64,000 nucleotides of DNA, from the NCBI RefSeq assembly GCF_000803645.1, contig NZ_CP009122.1, positions 2,146,501 to 2,210,500 on the forward strand, in the 5' to 3' direction. The notes beneath the pieces were generated by a model that worked only from the letters and a program-made list of their open reading frames with translations, was not told where the DNA came from and made no database searches. The stretch comes from Sphingopyxis fribergensis. Lineage in GTDB: Bacteria; Pseudomonadota; Alphaproteobacteria; Sphingomonadales; Sphingomonadaceae. How positions within the stretch are numbered: position 1 is the stretch's first letter; every line of letters starts with the position of its first letter. A program made the position numbers and the translations under genes. Positions 1-9,561 of this stretch are shown piece by piece.

Positions 1-1304
1 TGTGGGACGGGCCCGAGGAAGCGCGGCGGATCGGCGAAGAACTCGAAAGCCTCCAGCGCCGGCGCGTATCCCTCGAACGCGCCGCGATCCTCGTCCGCGC
101 CCAGTTCCAAACGCGCGAGTTCGAAGACCGCTTTATCGCGATCGGCATGCCGTACCGCATCGTTGGGGGTTTCCGCTTCTACGAACGCGCCGAAATCCGC
201 GACGCGCTCGCCTATCTGCGCCTCGTCCAGTCGCCCGCCGACGATCTCGCCTTCGAACGCATCATCAACACCCCCAAGCGCGGACTCGGCGACAAGGCGC
301 TCGCGCGTATCCATCAGTTCGCGCGTCACGAGCGCACGCCGCTTCTCCATGCCGCGTCGCGCATCACCGAAACCGACGAGCTGACCCCGCAGGCGCGCCG
401 CCAGCTCGCAAACTTCATCGCCCAGATGCGCAGTTGGCAGACCAAGGCCAACGAACTTTCGCACCCCGAGTTGACACAGCTCATTCTCGACGAATCGGGC
501 TATACAGCAATGCTGCAGGCCGACCGCAGCATCGAAGCCGCAGGCCGGCTCGAAAACCTCTCCGAACTTGTCCGCGCGATGGAGGAATATGAATCGCTCG
601 AGGCGTTCCTTGAGCATGTCAGCCTCGTCATGGACCGCGACAACAACGACACGACCGAGACGGTGACGATCATGACGATCCACGCCGCCAAAGGCCTCGA
701 ATTCGACCACGTCTTCCTCGCCGGATGGGAAGATGGCGTCTTCCCGTCGCAGCGCTCGATGGACGAAGGCGGCACGCAGAGCCTAGAGGAAGAACGCCGC
801 CTCGCCTATGTCGCGATCACGCGCGCGCGGCAGCGTGCAAGCATCTATCACGCCGCGAACCGCCGCATTTATGGCCAGTGGGTGAGCAGCATCCCCAGCC
901 GCTTCATCGCCGAAATCCCGCCCGAGCATGTCGACAGCGAGAACAGCTTCGGCGGTGGACAGAGCCTGTGGCGCGCGAACTGGTCTGCGCAAGGCGATCC
1001 CTTCGCGCATGTCGCCGCCAATGCTGCTGGGCGCCAGCCCGCGCGCACGATGACGCGCGGCCCGGCGTGGCAACGGGCAACGGCGCAATCGTCGACGATC
1101 ACCCGCGCCCCGGCGCCTTCTGAACGCGGCCCAGCGGCCTCCGTGGGCGCGAAGGCACGCTCCGATCTCGCGATCGGAATGCGCGTCTTCCACGAGAAAT
1201 TCGGCTATGGCGACATTGCCGACATCGACGGCAACAAGCTTGAAGTCGAGTTCGAACAGGCCGGCAGCAAGAGGGTGCTCGACAGCTTCGTCAAGCTCGC
1301 CTGA
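1..1304 (+). CDS. uvrD: ATP-dependent DNA helicase UvrD/PcrA, 3' part
   Basis: SF1A helicase acting in nucleotide excision and mismatch repair and in clearing replication forks. The gene enters from outside the window, and the visible frame begins at base 3, giving 433 residues of the C-terminal half. Seen: the helicase 2A region with TIHAAKGLEFDHVFLAGWEDG and VAITRARQRASIYHAANRR (motifs V and VI), then a low-complexity linker. The end, GMRVFHEKFGYGDIADIDG, is typical of the tudor-like PcrA/UvrD C-terminal domain that contacts RNA polymerase. The N-terminal Walker A half is off-window, so start and full length are unknown. The next gene follows after 73 bp and looks independent. Confidence 0.95.
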   Translation, partial: WDGPEEARRIGEELESLQRRRVSLERAAILVRAQFQTREFEDRFIAIGMPYRIVGGFRFYERAEIRDALAYLRLVQSPADDLAFERIINTPKRGLGDKALARIHQFARHERTPLLHAASRITETDELTPQARRQLANFIAQMRSWQTKANELSHPELTQLILDESGYTAMLQADRSIEAAGRLENLSELVRAMEEYESLEAFLEHVSLVMDRDNNDTTETVTIMTIHAAKGLEFDHVFLAGWEDGVFPSQRSMDEGGTQSLEEERRLAYVAITRARQRASIYHAANRRIYGQWVSSIPSRFIAEIPPEHVDSENSFGGGQSLWRANWSAQGDPFAHVAANAAGRQPARTMTRGPAWQRATAQSSTITRAPAPSERGPAASVGAKARSDLAIGMRVFHEKFGYGDIADIDGNKLEVEFEQAGSKRVLDSFVKLA

Positions 1305-1377
1305 TTTCTATTGTCTACTTTTTTAGTTATGATATGCCGTCCCATGCGATCACGAGTCGCGTTTTGGGAGAATCTGC

Positions 1378-2283
1378 ATGCAAAACAAGCTCTTGGCGGG
1401 CGCGATGGCGCTCGCCCTGGTCGGCTGTTCGGAAAAATCTGCCGAAGATGCTGCAACAAACGATACCCCCGCCGCCGCGGCCGTTAGTGAAGAAGGCGCT
1501 GCCGACGCCGCTGCCACGCCCCGGATCGGTACCGAAGCCGCCCCCGGCGTCGCCTTCGATTACGCCTACACCTTCCGCCTGGCCGACGACCGCATCTCCA
1601 AGGTCCAGGAAGAGCATGCCGCCGCGTGTGAAACGCTCGGCATACAGCGCTGCCGCATCGTCGACGTCCGCTACCAGCTGACCGACGAAAAACTCGTTGA
1701 GGCGCAGACCCAGTTCAAACTCGACCCTAGCATCGCGCGCAAGTTCGGCGCCAGCGCGATCGCCAGCGTCGAAAAGGCCGAGGGCGTGCTCGCCGACGCG
1801 AGCGTCGCGGGCGAAGATGTCGGCACCGAAATCCTCGCCTCGCAACAGCGGAGCGCCGGCTCAGAGGCCGAAATTGCGCGGCTGGAGGAGCGGCTCAAAT
1901 CGGGCGGGCTCGACAAGCGCGAGCGCGCGGAACTTTTGTCCCAGATTAGCCAACTGCGTGGCGAACTCGGCACCGAGCGCCAGAACCGCCGCAGCGGCGA
2001 AGCCCGCATCGCCTGGACCAGTGTCGCCTTCAACTATGCTAGCGACGGCGGCCTGCCCGGCATTGGCCATGCAAATCCCTTCGCAAGCGCCGGCGAGACA
2101 CTGATGCGCAGCGGCAGCACCGCACTCAGCTTCGTGCTGACACTTGGCGCGGCCGTGCTGCCATGGGCCCTCCTGCTAGGCCTCATCGTCGCCTTCTGGC
2201 GCAGCCGCTTCATGGTCGCAGTCCGTCGGCAGATGCGGGTCGAGGCCGGCGCCAGCGACCCCGGAACCCCACCGGCAGCCTGA
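1378..2283 (+). CDS. DUF4349 domain lipoprotein
   Basis: Predicted membrane-anchored lipoprotein of 301 residues. It has a lipoprotein signal with lipobox Cys17 (LALVGC), an Ala/Glu-rich linker, then a DUF4349-type body. The body has a predicted coiled coil around residues 155-200 (EAEIARLEERLKSGGLDKRE) and a C-terminal membrane helix (about 245-275) ending in basic residues. The start is supported by GGGAG eight bases upstream. The family's function is unknown; related proteins are usually annotated only by the DUF. It has no obvious operon partner, because the next gene has an uncertain start about 40 bp downstream. Confidence 0.8.
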   Translation: MQNKLLAGAMALALVGCSEKSAEDAATNDTPAAAAVSEEGAADAAATPRIGTEAAPGVAFDYAYTFRLADDRISKVQEEHAAACETLGIQRCRIVDVRYQLTDEKLVEAQTQFKLDPSIARKFGASAIASVEKAEGVLADASVAGEDVGTEILASQQRSAGSEAEIARLEERLKSGGLDKRERAELLSQISQLRGELGTERQNRRSGEARIAWTSVAFNYASDGGLPGIGHANPFASAGETLMRSGSTALSFVLTLGAAVLPWALLLGLIVAFWRSRFMVAVRRQMRVEAGASDPGTPPAA

Positions 2284-2324
2284 TCCAAGGCGGGGCGTGG
2301 CTTGCAAAGGTCCAATGCTGCGTT

Positions 2325-3386
2325 ATGGCAAGAGCCATGACGGGGCAGATGACATGGCTGGATCAGGCACGCGACGCTCATCGCCGCGGGGATCTTGCCG
2401 CGGAAACCACAGCGCTCGACGACGCGATCCGCGCCAATCGTGGCAATATCGCGGCGCTGCTTGCCATGGCCGAACTCAAGCGTCGCCTCGCCGACGATCG
2501 CGCTGCGGGGAGCTTCTACCGGCTGGCGCTAGGAACTGCGGCGCAGGCCAGGAGGGTCCAGCCTGCCCTTCATGCCGGCCTCCAGCGCGCCGAGCAATTC
2601 CTTGCCGAAACCGACCGCGCCTTTGCCGACCATCTCCTCGGCCAACTTCGCGGAGCCGGAATCGATGCCGACACCGCGACGCCGCGCGTCGCCGAGGCTC
2701 TGCGCATGCTCGCGGGCGAAGAGCCGCTCTATCTGCAGCAACCGAGCATGTTCTACTTCCCCGGCCTTGCGCAGCGCCCCTTTTTCAACCGTGCCGACTT
2801 CGATTGGGTCCTCACGGTCGAAGCCGCGACGAATGCGATCCGCGCTGAGCTTTTGGCCATGATCGACAATAGCTCCGATCGTTTCGGCCCTTATGTAACC
2901 GCCAGCCCCGACAGACCCCCGCCGAACAACCCGCTGCTCGACAAGCCCGACTGGGCCGCCGCGTGGCTTTGGAAAGACGGTGTGGTTGCTGACGGAATGG
3001 GCGAACTCTGCCCTGCCACCCTCGCCGTGCTCGAAGCGGCGCCGCAGCCTGTGATCCCCGGCCGCGCGCCGATCGCGCTCTTCTCGCGCCTGACCCCCGG
3101 CACCCACATCCAGCCGCATCACGGCATGCTCAACACCCGCCTGATTTGCCATCTGCCGCTGATCGTTCCCGAAGGCTGCGGCATCCGTGTCGGCGCCGAA
3201 ACGCGGAACTGGCGCGAGGGCGAGATGCTGATTTTCGACGACAGTTTCGAGCATGAGGCATGGAACCGCGGCACCAGCGACCGCACGATCCTGCTGTTCG
3301 AAATCTGGCGTCCCGACATCGACGCCGACGAGCGCGCGCAACTGACGCGCATCTTCTCGGCGATCGACAGCTACGCCGAACAATAA
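2325..3386 (+). CDS. Aspartyl/asparaginyl beta-hydroxylase family protein with N-terminal helical repeats
   Basis: Fe(II)/2-oxoglutarate-dependent dioxygenase of the AspH family, 353 residues from this start. Residues ~5-90 form a TPR-like helical region (WLDQARDAHRRGDLAAE, then NIAALLAMAELKRRL). The C-terminal half carries the hydroxylase fold with HGMLNTRLICHLPL and DDSFEHEAWNRGTSDR, which supply the two iron-binding histidines. The long open frame extends upstream into the previous gene, but codon use there is unconvincing. Candidate starts are 2325, 2337 and 2349, and I chose the first, with a weak AAAGG upstream. The substrate is unknown; bacterial members may act on proteins or lipids. 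Confidence 0.8.
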   Translation: MARAMTGQMTWLDQARDAHRRGDLAAETTALDDAIRANRGNIAALLAMAELKRRLADDRAAGSFYRLALGTAAQARRVQPALHAGLQRAEQFLAETDRAFADHLLGQLRGAGIDADTATPRVAEALRMLAGEEPLYLQQPSMFYFPGLAQRPFFNRADFDWVLTVEAATNAIRAELLAMIDNSSDRFGPYVTASPDRPPPNNPLLDKPDWAAAWLWKDGVVADGMGELCPATLAVLEAAPQPVIPGRAPIALFSRLTPGTHIQPHHGMLNTRLICHLPLIVPEGCGIRVGAETRNWREGEMLIFDDSFEHEAWNRGTSDRTILLFEIWRPDIDADERAQLTRIFSAIDSYAEQ

Positions 3387-3404
3387 TCAGGGGACAGGAA
3401 AACG

Positions 3405-4568
3405 ATGACCAACCCGGGAATGGACGCCGACATCTACGACGCCTTCATCGAACAGCTGCAGCGCTATGTCCGCGAGCGGCTGATTCCGGCAGAAGACCAG
3501 CTCGAAGAACTCGGCCGTGTTCCCGACGATATCCTCGCCGAGATGCGCGAGATGGGCCTGTTCGGCGTCACCATGCCCGAGGAATTCGGCGGCGCCGGCA
3601 TGAATGTCAGCCAATATGTCGGCTTCATCCGCGAGATCGCCTACGCCTCGCCCGCCTATCGTTCGATCATCTCGATCAACATCGGCATGGTGTGCAAGTC
3701 GCTCGTCGGCTTCGGGACGCAGCAGCAGAAGGAGCATTGGCTCCCCAAGCTCGCGACCGGGTCGATCGCCGCCTTTGGCCTGACCGAGCCCGACAGCGGA
3801 TCGGACAGCGCCGCGATGAAGACGCGCGCCGTGCGCGACTGCAACGGCTATGTGCTGAATGGCACCAAGCGTTACATCACCAACGCCCCCTTCGCCGATG
3901 TCATCCTCGTCATGGCGCGCACCAATGCCGAAGCGCTTCCGAAGAATGCGCATGTCAGCGCCTTCATGGTCGCGCGCGACTCGCCGGGCGTGTCGATCGG
4001 CAAGCCCGACGGCAAGATGGGCCAGGCGGGATCGCAGATCGCGGACGTGATCCTCGAAGATGTTCATGTCGACGGCGACGCATTGCTCGGCGGCGAGGAA
4101 GGCATCGGTTTCCGTGCCGCTATGCAGAGCCTCGACAACGGGCGCCTGTCCGTCGCGGCGGCGAGCGTCGGCTATGCAAAACGCATGCTCGATGCCGGGC
4201 TCAAATATGCGATGGAACGCAAGGCTTTTGGCGAGCCGATCGCCAATTTCCAGCTGATCCAGGCGATGCTCGCCGACAGCAAGGCCGAAATCTATGCCGC
4301 CGAATGTATGCTTGCCGATGCCTGCGCGCGCGCTGACCGCGGCGAGAAGATATTGGTCGAAGCGGCTGCTACCAAGATGTTCGCCAGCGAAATGTGCGGG
4401 CGCGTCGCCGACCGCGTGGTGCAGATCCACGGCGGCGCCGGTTATCTCAAGGAATATCTGGCCGAACGCTTCTATCGCGACTGCCGCATTTACCGCATTT
4501 ATGAAGGGACGACGCAGATCCAGCAGCTAGTCATCGCGAAGAATATGATACGCGATTTTGCGGGCTGA
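3405..4568 (+). CDS. Acyl-CoA dehydrogenase
   Basis: FAD-dependent acyl-CoA dehydrogenase of 387 residues, normal for the family. It oxidises an acyl-CoA thioester to the 2-enoyl-CoA and passes electrons to ETF. Seen: the flavin/substrate segment FGLTEPDSGSDSAAMKTRA, RKAFGEPIANFQLIQ, IHGGAGYLKEYLAERFYRD and IYEGTTQIQ. The glutamate of the last motif is the usual catalytic base, so this is a general rather than an isovaleryl-type enzyme. It starts 18 bp after the hydroxylase gene behind GGGGACAGG, so the two may be co-transcribed. Chain-length specificity cannot be read from sequence. Confidence 0.92.
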   Translation: MTNPGMDADIYDAFIEQLQRYVRERLIPAEDQLEELGRVPDDILAEMREMGLFGVTMPEEFGGAGMNVSQYVGFIREIAYASPAYRSIISINIGMVCKSLVGFGTQQQKEHWLPKLATGSIAAFGLTEPDSGSDSAAMKTRAVRDCNGYVLNGTKRYITNAPFADVILVMARTNAEALPKNAHVSAFMVARDSPGVSIGKPDGKMGQAGSQIADVILEDVHVDGDALLGGEEGIGFRAAMQSLDNGRLSVAAASVGYAKRMLDAGLKYAMERKAFGEPIANFQLIQAMLADSKAEIYAAECMLADACARADRGEKILVEAAATKMFASEMCGRVADRVVQIHGGAGYLKEYLAERFYRDCRIYRIYEGTTQIQQLVIAKNMIRDFAG

Positions 4569-4585
4569 GGGATCGTGAAGGTCGC

Positions 4586-4661
4586 TGGTGGAGCCGAGGG
4601 GAATCGAACCCCTGACCTCTGCAGTGCGATTGCAGCGCTCTCCCATCTGAGCTACGGCCCC
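4586..4661 (-). tRNA. tRNA-Ala (anticodon CGC)
   Basis: Complete cloverleaf on the minus strand, 76 nt including an encoded CCA. The acceptor stem pairs GGGGCCG with CGGCTCC and contains the G3-U70 wobble that is the alanine identity element. The anticodon stem CTGCA/TGCAG closes a 7-nt loop reading A-T-C-G-C-A-C, giving anticodon CGC. The T-loop segment GGTTCGATTCC is canonical. Confidence 0.97.
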
Positions 4662-4756
4662 GCGACGGCGGGGTCTTAACGACACTGATTGGCGGTGGCA
4701 ACGGCTTTTCTGATGGCCCCCACCGCTGCCGGCGAATAGGGGAATGGGAGATTCCG

Positions 4757-5773
4757 ATGGCCAAGGCATGGCATTTAACCAGTCGCCCGCAGGGGCTGCC
4801 GACGACTGAAAATTTCGCTCTGCGCGATCTTCCAGACGCATCGCTCGAAAAGGATCAGCTCCGCGTCCGCAACCTGTGGCTGTCGGTCGATCCGTACATG
4901 CGCGGGCGGATGAACGAAGCCAAAAGCTATGCCGCCAGCTTCCAGATCGATCAGCCGATGACTGGCGGGGCGATCGGTGAGGTCCTCGAAAGTTCGATGG
5001 AGGGCTTCGCTCCCGGCGACCTGATCCTCCACATGGGCGGTTGGCGGGACGGCGGCGTCATCGGCCTCGACATGATGCCGAACAAGCTGCCCGCGGACAT
5101 GCTGGCATCGGGCCTCACCCCGCAGACCTTCCTGCACAATATGGGCCTGACGGGCGGAACGGCATGGATCGGCCTGCTCCGTGTCGCCGCAGCCAAACCC
5201 GGCGATACGATATTCGTCTCGTCAGCCGCTGGAGCAGTTGGTTCGGCCGTCGTGCAGATCGCCAAGGCACGCGAAATGACCGTCATCGGCTCGGCTGGCG
5301 GTGCGGAGAAATGCGCTTGGGCCCTCGATCTCGGCGCAGACGCGGTCATCGATTACAAGGCCGGACCAGTGCTCCCCCAACTCGCCGCAGCGCTCGAGCG
5401 CCTCTGCAAGCCGGGCATCGACGTTTATTTCGACAATGTCGGCGGCGAGCATCTCGACGCCGCCTTTGCCACCGCCAATGATTTCGCGCGCTTCGCGATC
5501 TGCGGGATGATCGACGTCTACAACGAGGCCAAACCCCAGGAGATGAAATATATCATACGGACCATCCCCGCGCGGATCCGCATGGAAGGCTTCATCTACA
5601 CCGACCAGTTCATCGACTGCATGGAGGAATTCTATGCCGACATGGGCGGCCTGATCGCCAGCGGCGCGGTGACGATGCGCGAGACGGTGCACGACGGGTT
5701 GGCGTCGGCGCCCGACGCCTTCCTCGGCCTGTTCTCAGGTGGCAATATGGGAAAGATGCTGGTCAGGGTCTGA
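4757..5773 (+). CDS. NADP-dependent medium-chain oxidoreductase (CurA/prostaglandin-reductase-like)
   Basis: Zinc-free medium-chain dehydrogenase/reductase of 338 residues, typical length. These enzymes reduce activated C=C bonds of enones with NADPH. Seen: the N-terminal signature LSVDPYMRGRM, the family GGTAWIGL segment, the nucleotide-binding VSSAAGAVGSAVVQIAKA, and YFDNVGGEHLDAAFA. The catalytic and structural zinc cysteines of classical alcohol dehydrogenases are absent, as expected. Start supported by GGGAGA upstream. It is monocistronic and ends 24 bp from the convergent rhlE gene. Confidence 0.88.
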   Translation: MAKAWHLTSRPQGLPTTENFALRDLPDASLEKDQLRVRNLWLSVDPYMRGRMNEAKSYAASFQIDQPMTGGAIGEVLESSMEGFAPGDLILHMGGWRDGGVIGLDMMPNKLPADMLASGLTPQTFLHNMGLTGGTAWIGLLRVAAAKPGDTIFVSSAAGAVGSAVVQIAKAREMTVIGSAGGAEKCAWALDLGADAVIDYKAGPVLPQLAAALERLCKPGIDVYFDNVGGEHLDAAFATANDFARFAICGMIDVYNEAKPQEMKYIIRTIPARIRMEGFIYTDQFIDCMEEFYADMGGLIASGAVTMRETVHDGLASAPDAFLGLFSGGNMGKMLVRV

Positions 5774-5797
5774 CCAGCACGTCATTCCGTCCTGCGA

Positions 5798-7192
5798 TCA
5801 GGTGTCGAAACCGACCGACAGGAACCCCGGCATCGGGCCGTTCCAGCCATCGTCCGGACCATCCAGATCGTCGTGCCGCGGCGCAGGTTTTCGATCGTTA
5901 CGGGGCTTCCGGTCTTCGCGGGGCTTCGCCGGCCGTGCTTCGGCAACCGGCGCTGGACGTGCCGGCGCCTTTTCGGCCTTCGCAGCAGCCTTGCCGCGTC
6001 CCCCGCGCGCCGAACGTCCGCGCCGCGGCTCGGCTTCTGCCTCGTCGCGATCGGGCTGGGCGACATCGACCGCCGGCGCGCCGCCACCATGAACCGGAAT
6101 CTTGTAGCCGGTCAGCTTCTGGATATTGTCGATCGCTTCGTCGTCCGACGGCGTCACCAACGTGAAGGCGCGCCCCTGGGCACCCGCGCGGCCGGTGCGG
6201 CCGATGCGATGGACATAATCGTCGGGATGCCACGGCGCGTCGAAATTGAACACATGGCTGACGCCTTTGACATCGAGCCCGCGTGCCGCGACGTCCGACG
6301 CGACCAATATGTTGATCGTACCGGCCTTGAACCGGTCGAGCTCGGCGGTGCGGCTCGATTGGTCCATGTCGCCCTGAATCTCGCCGGCCTTATAGCCATA
6401 GCGCTGGAGCGATTTCGCGAGTTCACGCACGGTCGTTTTGCGATTGCAGAAGATGATCGCGGTCTTGATGTCCTCGGCCTCGATCAGGCTGCGGAGCGTA
6501 TCGCGTTTGCCACGTTCCGACGTCTTGACCAGAAACTGTTCGATATTCTCGTTCCGGCTCGCCGGACGCGCGACTTCGATCGTCTTTGGGTTCGACAGGA
6601 ACTTGTCGGCCAGCCGCTTGATCGGCGCCGGCATCGTCGCCGAGAACAGCAAGGTCTGCCGAGTCGCGGGCAGTTTGGTGCAGATATTCTCGATGTCGGG
6701 GATGAAGCCCATGTCGAGCATCCGGTCGGCCTCGTCGATGACGAGCAGGTTGCAGCCGGTCAGCAAAATCTTGCCGCGCTCGAACAGATCCATCAGGCGG
6801 CCCGGCGTCGCGATCAGCACGTCGACGCCCTTTTCGAGCGCCTTTACCTGGTCGCCCATCTGCACGCCGCCGATCAGCAGCGCCATCGACAGCTTGTGAT
6901 ACTTGCCGTATTTTTCAAAGTTTTCAGCGACCTGCGCCGCAAGTTCGCGCGTCGGCGCGAGGATCAGCGAGCGCGGCATCAGCGCGCGGGCGCGGCCGTG
7001 GGCGAGGATGTCGATCATCGGCAGAACGAAGGACGCGGTCTTGCCGGTGCCCGTCTGCGCGATGCCGATAATGTCGCGCATCATCAATACGGACGGGATG
7101 ACGCCCGCCTGAATCGGGGTCGCTTCATTATACCCCGACTCGTCGATGGCGCGCAAAAGTTCGTCGGAAAGGCCGATGTCGGCAAATTTCAT
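5798..7192 (-). CDS. rhlE: DEAD-box ATP-dependent RNA helicase RhlE
   Basis: RNA helicase of 464 residues, probably acting in ribosome assembly and RNA turnover. All core motifs are visible: Q-motif region GYNEATPIQAGVIPS, AQTGTGKT (I), PTRELAAQ (Ia), TPGRLMDL, DEAD (II, in LLVIDEADRMLDMGF), SAT (III), ARGLDVKGVSHVFNFD (V) and HRIGRTGRAG (VI). After about residue 375 comes a long Arg/Lys/Pro-rich tail, as in RhlE proteins, expected to bind RNA loosely. The assignment among the DEAD subfamilies rests on this architecture. Confidence 0.92.
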   Translation of the reverse strand: MKFADIGLSDELLRAIDESGYNEATPIQAGVIPSVLMMRDIIGIAQTGTGKTASFVLPMIDILAHGRARALMPRSLILAPTRELAAQVAENFEKYGKYHKLSMALLIGGVQMGDQVKALEKGVDVLIATPGRLMDLFERGKILLTGCNLLVIDEADRMLDMGFIPDIENICTKLPATRQTLLFSATMPAPIKRLADKFLSNPKTIEVARPASRNENIEQFLVKTSERGKRDTLRSLIEAEDIKTAIIFCNRKTTVRELAKSLQRYGYKAGEIQGDMDQSSRTAELDRFKAGTINILVASDVAARGLDVKGVSHVFNFDAPWHPDDYVHRIGRTGRAGAQGRAFTLVTPSDDEAIDNIQKLTGYKIPVHGGGAPAVDVAQPDRDEAEAEPRRGRSARGGRGKAAAKAEKAPARPAPVAEARPAKPREDRKPRNDRKPAPRHDDLDGPDDGWNGPMPGFLSVGFDT

Positions 7193-7306
7193 AGGATCAT
7201 CATGTCCGGAAAAGAGGGTACGCCCAGCCGCCCACGCTGGCGAGCGTTGCCGCGGCCATTGGGCAAATAGTGATAAAAAGTCAAGGAAAGGCTGTTAAAA
7301 GCGCGA

Positions 7307-7921
7307 TCAATCGTCGTCTTCGCGAACCGGAACCATCAGCCGGAACTTGTCGATCTCGCACTTCGCCCCGGTTCGGGCGTGAATCTGGTCGCGATCCTCG
7401 CAAAGCTTCCCGTCCTTGTTGCCCTGCATATAGAAACCCGCATAGAAATCGAGCGCGCGGCACCCGCGATTGAGCTGGGCGCGGAGGCGTTGCTTTTGCC
7501 GCGTAATAATATCGATGCTGTCGCGCTGGACCGCCTGCATCCCCAATATATTGCGCATTGCCACGCATTTGGGCGCCTTTTTTTCTTTCCAGACGACCGG
7601 CAATTCGGTCGCGCGTTTCGACGTCGAGGGCCCCGCGGCAAAATTGTTGAGCTGCGACCGTTGGGCCGGCACGCGGATGATCAGTTGTTGCTCGATCACT
7701 ACCTGCCAAAAGGAAGAGACCTGTTCGGGCGTCGGGGCGGAAATTGCCACCAATGGCTCCGGCGCAGCAGCGGGCGGCACTGCGTCAGCCGCCGGGGCGG
7801 CGGCTACCAACCACAGGACCGCCGCCGTCAGCACAGCCGCGCTGCCGTCCCTTTGACGTCCTGACCGAAGATTCCGCTCACCTATGGCTCCCGCATCCAT
7901 GCCCGCTGGACGAAATGACAC
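7307..7921 (-). CDS. Hypothetical exported protein
   Basis: I do not recognise this 204-residue protein. It has a likely N-terminal signal or membrane segment around residues 26-45 (AAVLTAAVLWLVAAAPAADA), a Pro/Ala linker, then a soluble domain with four cysteines (in KCVAM, NRGCRALDF, KLCEDRD, AKCEID). The acidic tail ends REDDD. The signal begins unusually far from the start, so translation may begin later, for example at the Met at 7900. It stands alone between rhlE and a divergent oxidase gene. Confidence 0.65.
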   Translation of the reverse strand: MSFRPAGMDAGAIGERNLRSGRQRDGSAAVLTAAVLWLVAAAPAADAVPPAAAPEPLVAISAPTPEQVSSFWQVVIEQQLIIRVPAQRSQLNNFAAGPSTSKRATELPVVWKEKKAPKCVAMRNILGMQAVQRDSIDIITRQKQRLRAQLNRGCRALDFYAGFYMQGNKDGKLCEDRDQIHARTGAKCEIDKFRLMVPVREDDD

Positions 7922-8023
7922 TATTCGTCCATCGCCCGCTTTAACAAGGATGATTGAACATCAAATGAACTGCTGTCACCCCCTGCCCGCTTGCCAGGCA
8001 GGAAATTTCCGGAGTGAAATGGC

Positions 8024-9448
8024 ATGACCCGCCAGCCATCGGCATCGCTGCTCGACGCACTGGGGAATTTGCTCGGCCCGAAAGGCTTTAGCGTCGACGC
8101 CGATGCGATGGCGCCATGGCTGACCGACTGGCGCGGCAAATATCACGGCCGTGCCGCCGCGATGCTGTCGCCCGCCACCACCGACGAAGTCGCCGCGATC
8201 GTACGCCTTTGCGCGGAGGCACAGGTCGCTCTGGTTCCCCAAGGCGGCAACAGCGGCATGGTCGGCGGCGCCACCCCCGACACCAGCGGCGATCAGCTGC
8301 TGCTCAGCCTGCGGCGGATGAACCGGGTCCGCCAGATCGACGAAGCGGGGCAGCTCGCCGTCGCCGAGGCCGGCGTCATCCTGGAGAATTTCCATAACGC
8401 CGTTCTCGCACACGGACTCCGCTTTCCACTGACTTTGGGCGGTAAGGGGTCGGCAACGATCGGCGGGCTGGTATCGACCAACGCTGGCGGCACCCAGGTT
8501 TTGCGCCACGGATCGATGCGCGCGCTGACCCTCGGCATCGAAGCGGTCCTCCCCGACGGCAGCATTTTTGACGGGCTTGCTCCGCTCAAGAAGGATAATC
8601 GCGGCTACGACCTGCGGCACCTGTTTTGCGGCGCCGAAGGGACGCTGGGCGTCGTTACGGCCGCGTCGCTGCATCTCGTACCTGTCGCCGCGGCGCGACG
8701 GACGGCGTGGATCGGAATCGACTCGCCCGAAGATGCGCTGTTGCTGCTGCGCCGGGTCGATGCCGCGATCGGGCGCGAGCTCGAGGGGTTCGAACTGATC
8801 CCGCACAATTGCCTCGACGCGGTGCTGCGCCACATCCCCCAGACGCGCGCGCCGCTCTCAGTGGCGCAGCCATGGTATGTCCTGTTGGAGCTGGCGGGGG
8901 AAAGCGACCCGACGCTGGGCGAGGCTTTGGAACAGCAATTGGCAACAGCGCTCGACGCCGGATTGATCCGCGATGTCGTGATCGCCAAAAGCGATAGCGA
9001 AAGCGAAGGTTTCTGGCGCTTGCGCGATTCGATCTCGGAGGCCGAGCGTGCTGAGGGGCCCGCGCTGCAACATGACGTCAGCGTCCCGGTCGATCTGATG
9101 CCGGCCTTCATCGCCGACAATCCGCGCCGGCTGGACATCGCTTTTCCGGGCGCTCGCGCACTATCTTTCGGGCATCTCGGCGACGGCAATGTTCACCACC
9201 ATGTTCAGCCGCCGATCGGCGTGGACGGGGCGGGGTGGATTGCCGAGCATGGCGCGTCGGTAAGCCGGCTGGTCTATTCGCACGTCCTCGAACTCGGCGG
9301 ATCGATTTCGGCCGAACATGGCATCGGCCAGATGAAGCGCGATATCATGGCCGAGATCGACAGCCCGGCGCGCTTGACCGCGCTGCGCGGCGTGAAGGCC
9401 GGGCTCGATCCGAAGGGCATATTCAATCCCGGCAAGCTGATCGCCTGA
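8024..9448 (+). CDS. FAD-binding oxidoreductase (GlcD / D-2-hydroxyglutarate dehydrogenase type)
   Basis: FAD-linked oxidase of 474 residues, the usual size. It has an N-terminal PCMH-type FAD domain (LVPQGGNSGMVGGATPD, GLVSTNAGGTQVLRHG, HLFCGAEGTLGVVT) and a C-terminal cap domain with SFGHLGDGNVHHH and SISAEHGIGQMKR, ending KGIFNPGKL. Family members oxidise 2-hydroxy acids such as glycolate, D-lactate or D-2-hydroxyglutarate and pass electrons to the respiratory chain or ETF. No Fe-S or glcE/glcF neighbour is present, which favours a stand-alone hydroxyglutarate or lactate dehydrogenase. Substrate not determined. Confidence 0.88.
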   Translation: MTRQPSASLLDALGNLLGPKGFSVDADAMAPWLTDWRGKYHGRAAAMLSPATTDEVAAIVRLCAEAQVALVPQGGNSGMVGGATPDTSGDQLLLSLRRMNRVRQIDEAGQLAVAEAGVILENFHNAVLAHGLRFPLTLGGKGSATIGGLVSTNAGGTQVLRHGSMRALTLGIEAVLPDGSIFDGLAPLKKDNRGYDLRHLFCGAEGTLGVVTAASLHLVPVAAARRTAWIGIDSPEDALLLLRRVDAAIGRELEGFELIPHNCLDAVLRHIPQTRAPLSVAQPWYVLLELAGESDPTLGEALEQQLATALDAGLIRDVVIAKSDSESEGFWRLRDSISEAERAEGPALQHDVSVPVDLMPAFIADNPRRLDIAFPGARALSFGHLGDGNVHHHVQPPIGVDGAGWIAEHGASVSRLVYSHVLELGGSISAEHGIGQMKRDIMAEIDSPARLTALRGVKAGLDPKGIFNPGKLIA

Positions 9449-9527
9449 CGCTTAGAATCCGGTCGATCGACCACCATAGCCCCCTTGCGCCGCGGAGCGC
9501 GGGCCAATAAGGCGCTGTATCTTTTTC

Positions 9528-9543
9528 GTCCCGCGTGCGGGAC
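9528..9543. repeat. Perfect 16-bp palindrome in the sapC leader
   Basis: GTCCCGCGTGCGGGAC reads almost identically on both strands (7-bp arms, 2-bp centre) and sits 18 bp ahead of the sapC start, just after a CTTTTTC run. It could be an operator, a leader hairpin or the end of upstream transcription; the sequence alone does not decide. Confidence 0.4.
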
Positions 9544-9561
9544 CCTGACCGGAGTTCAAAC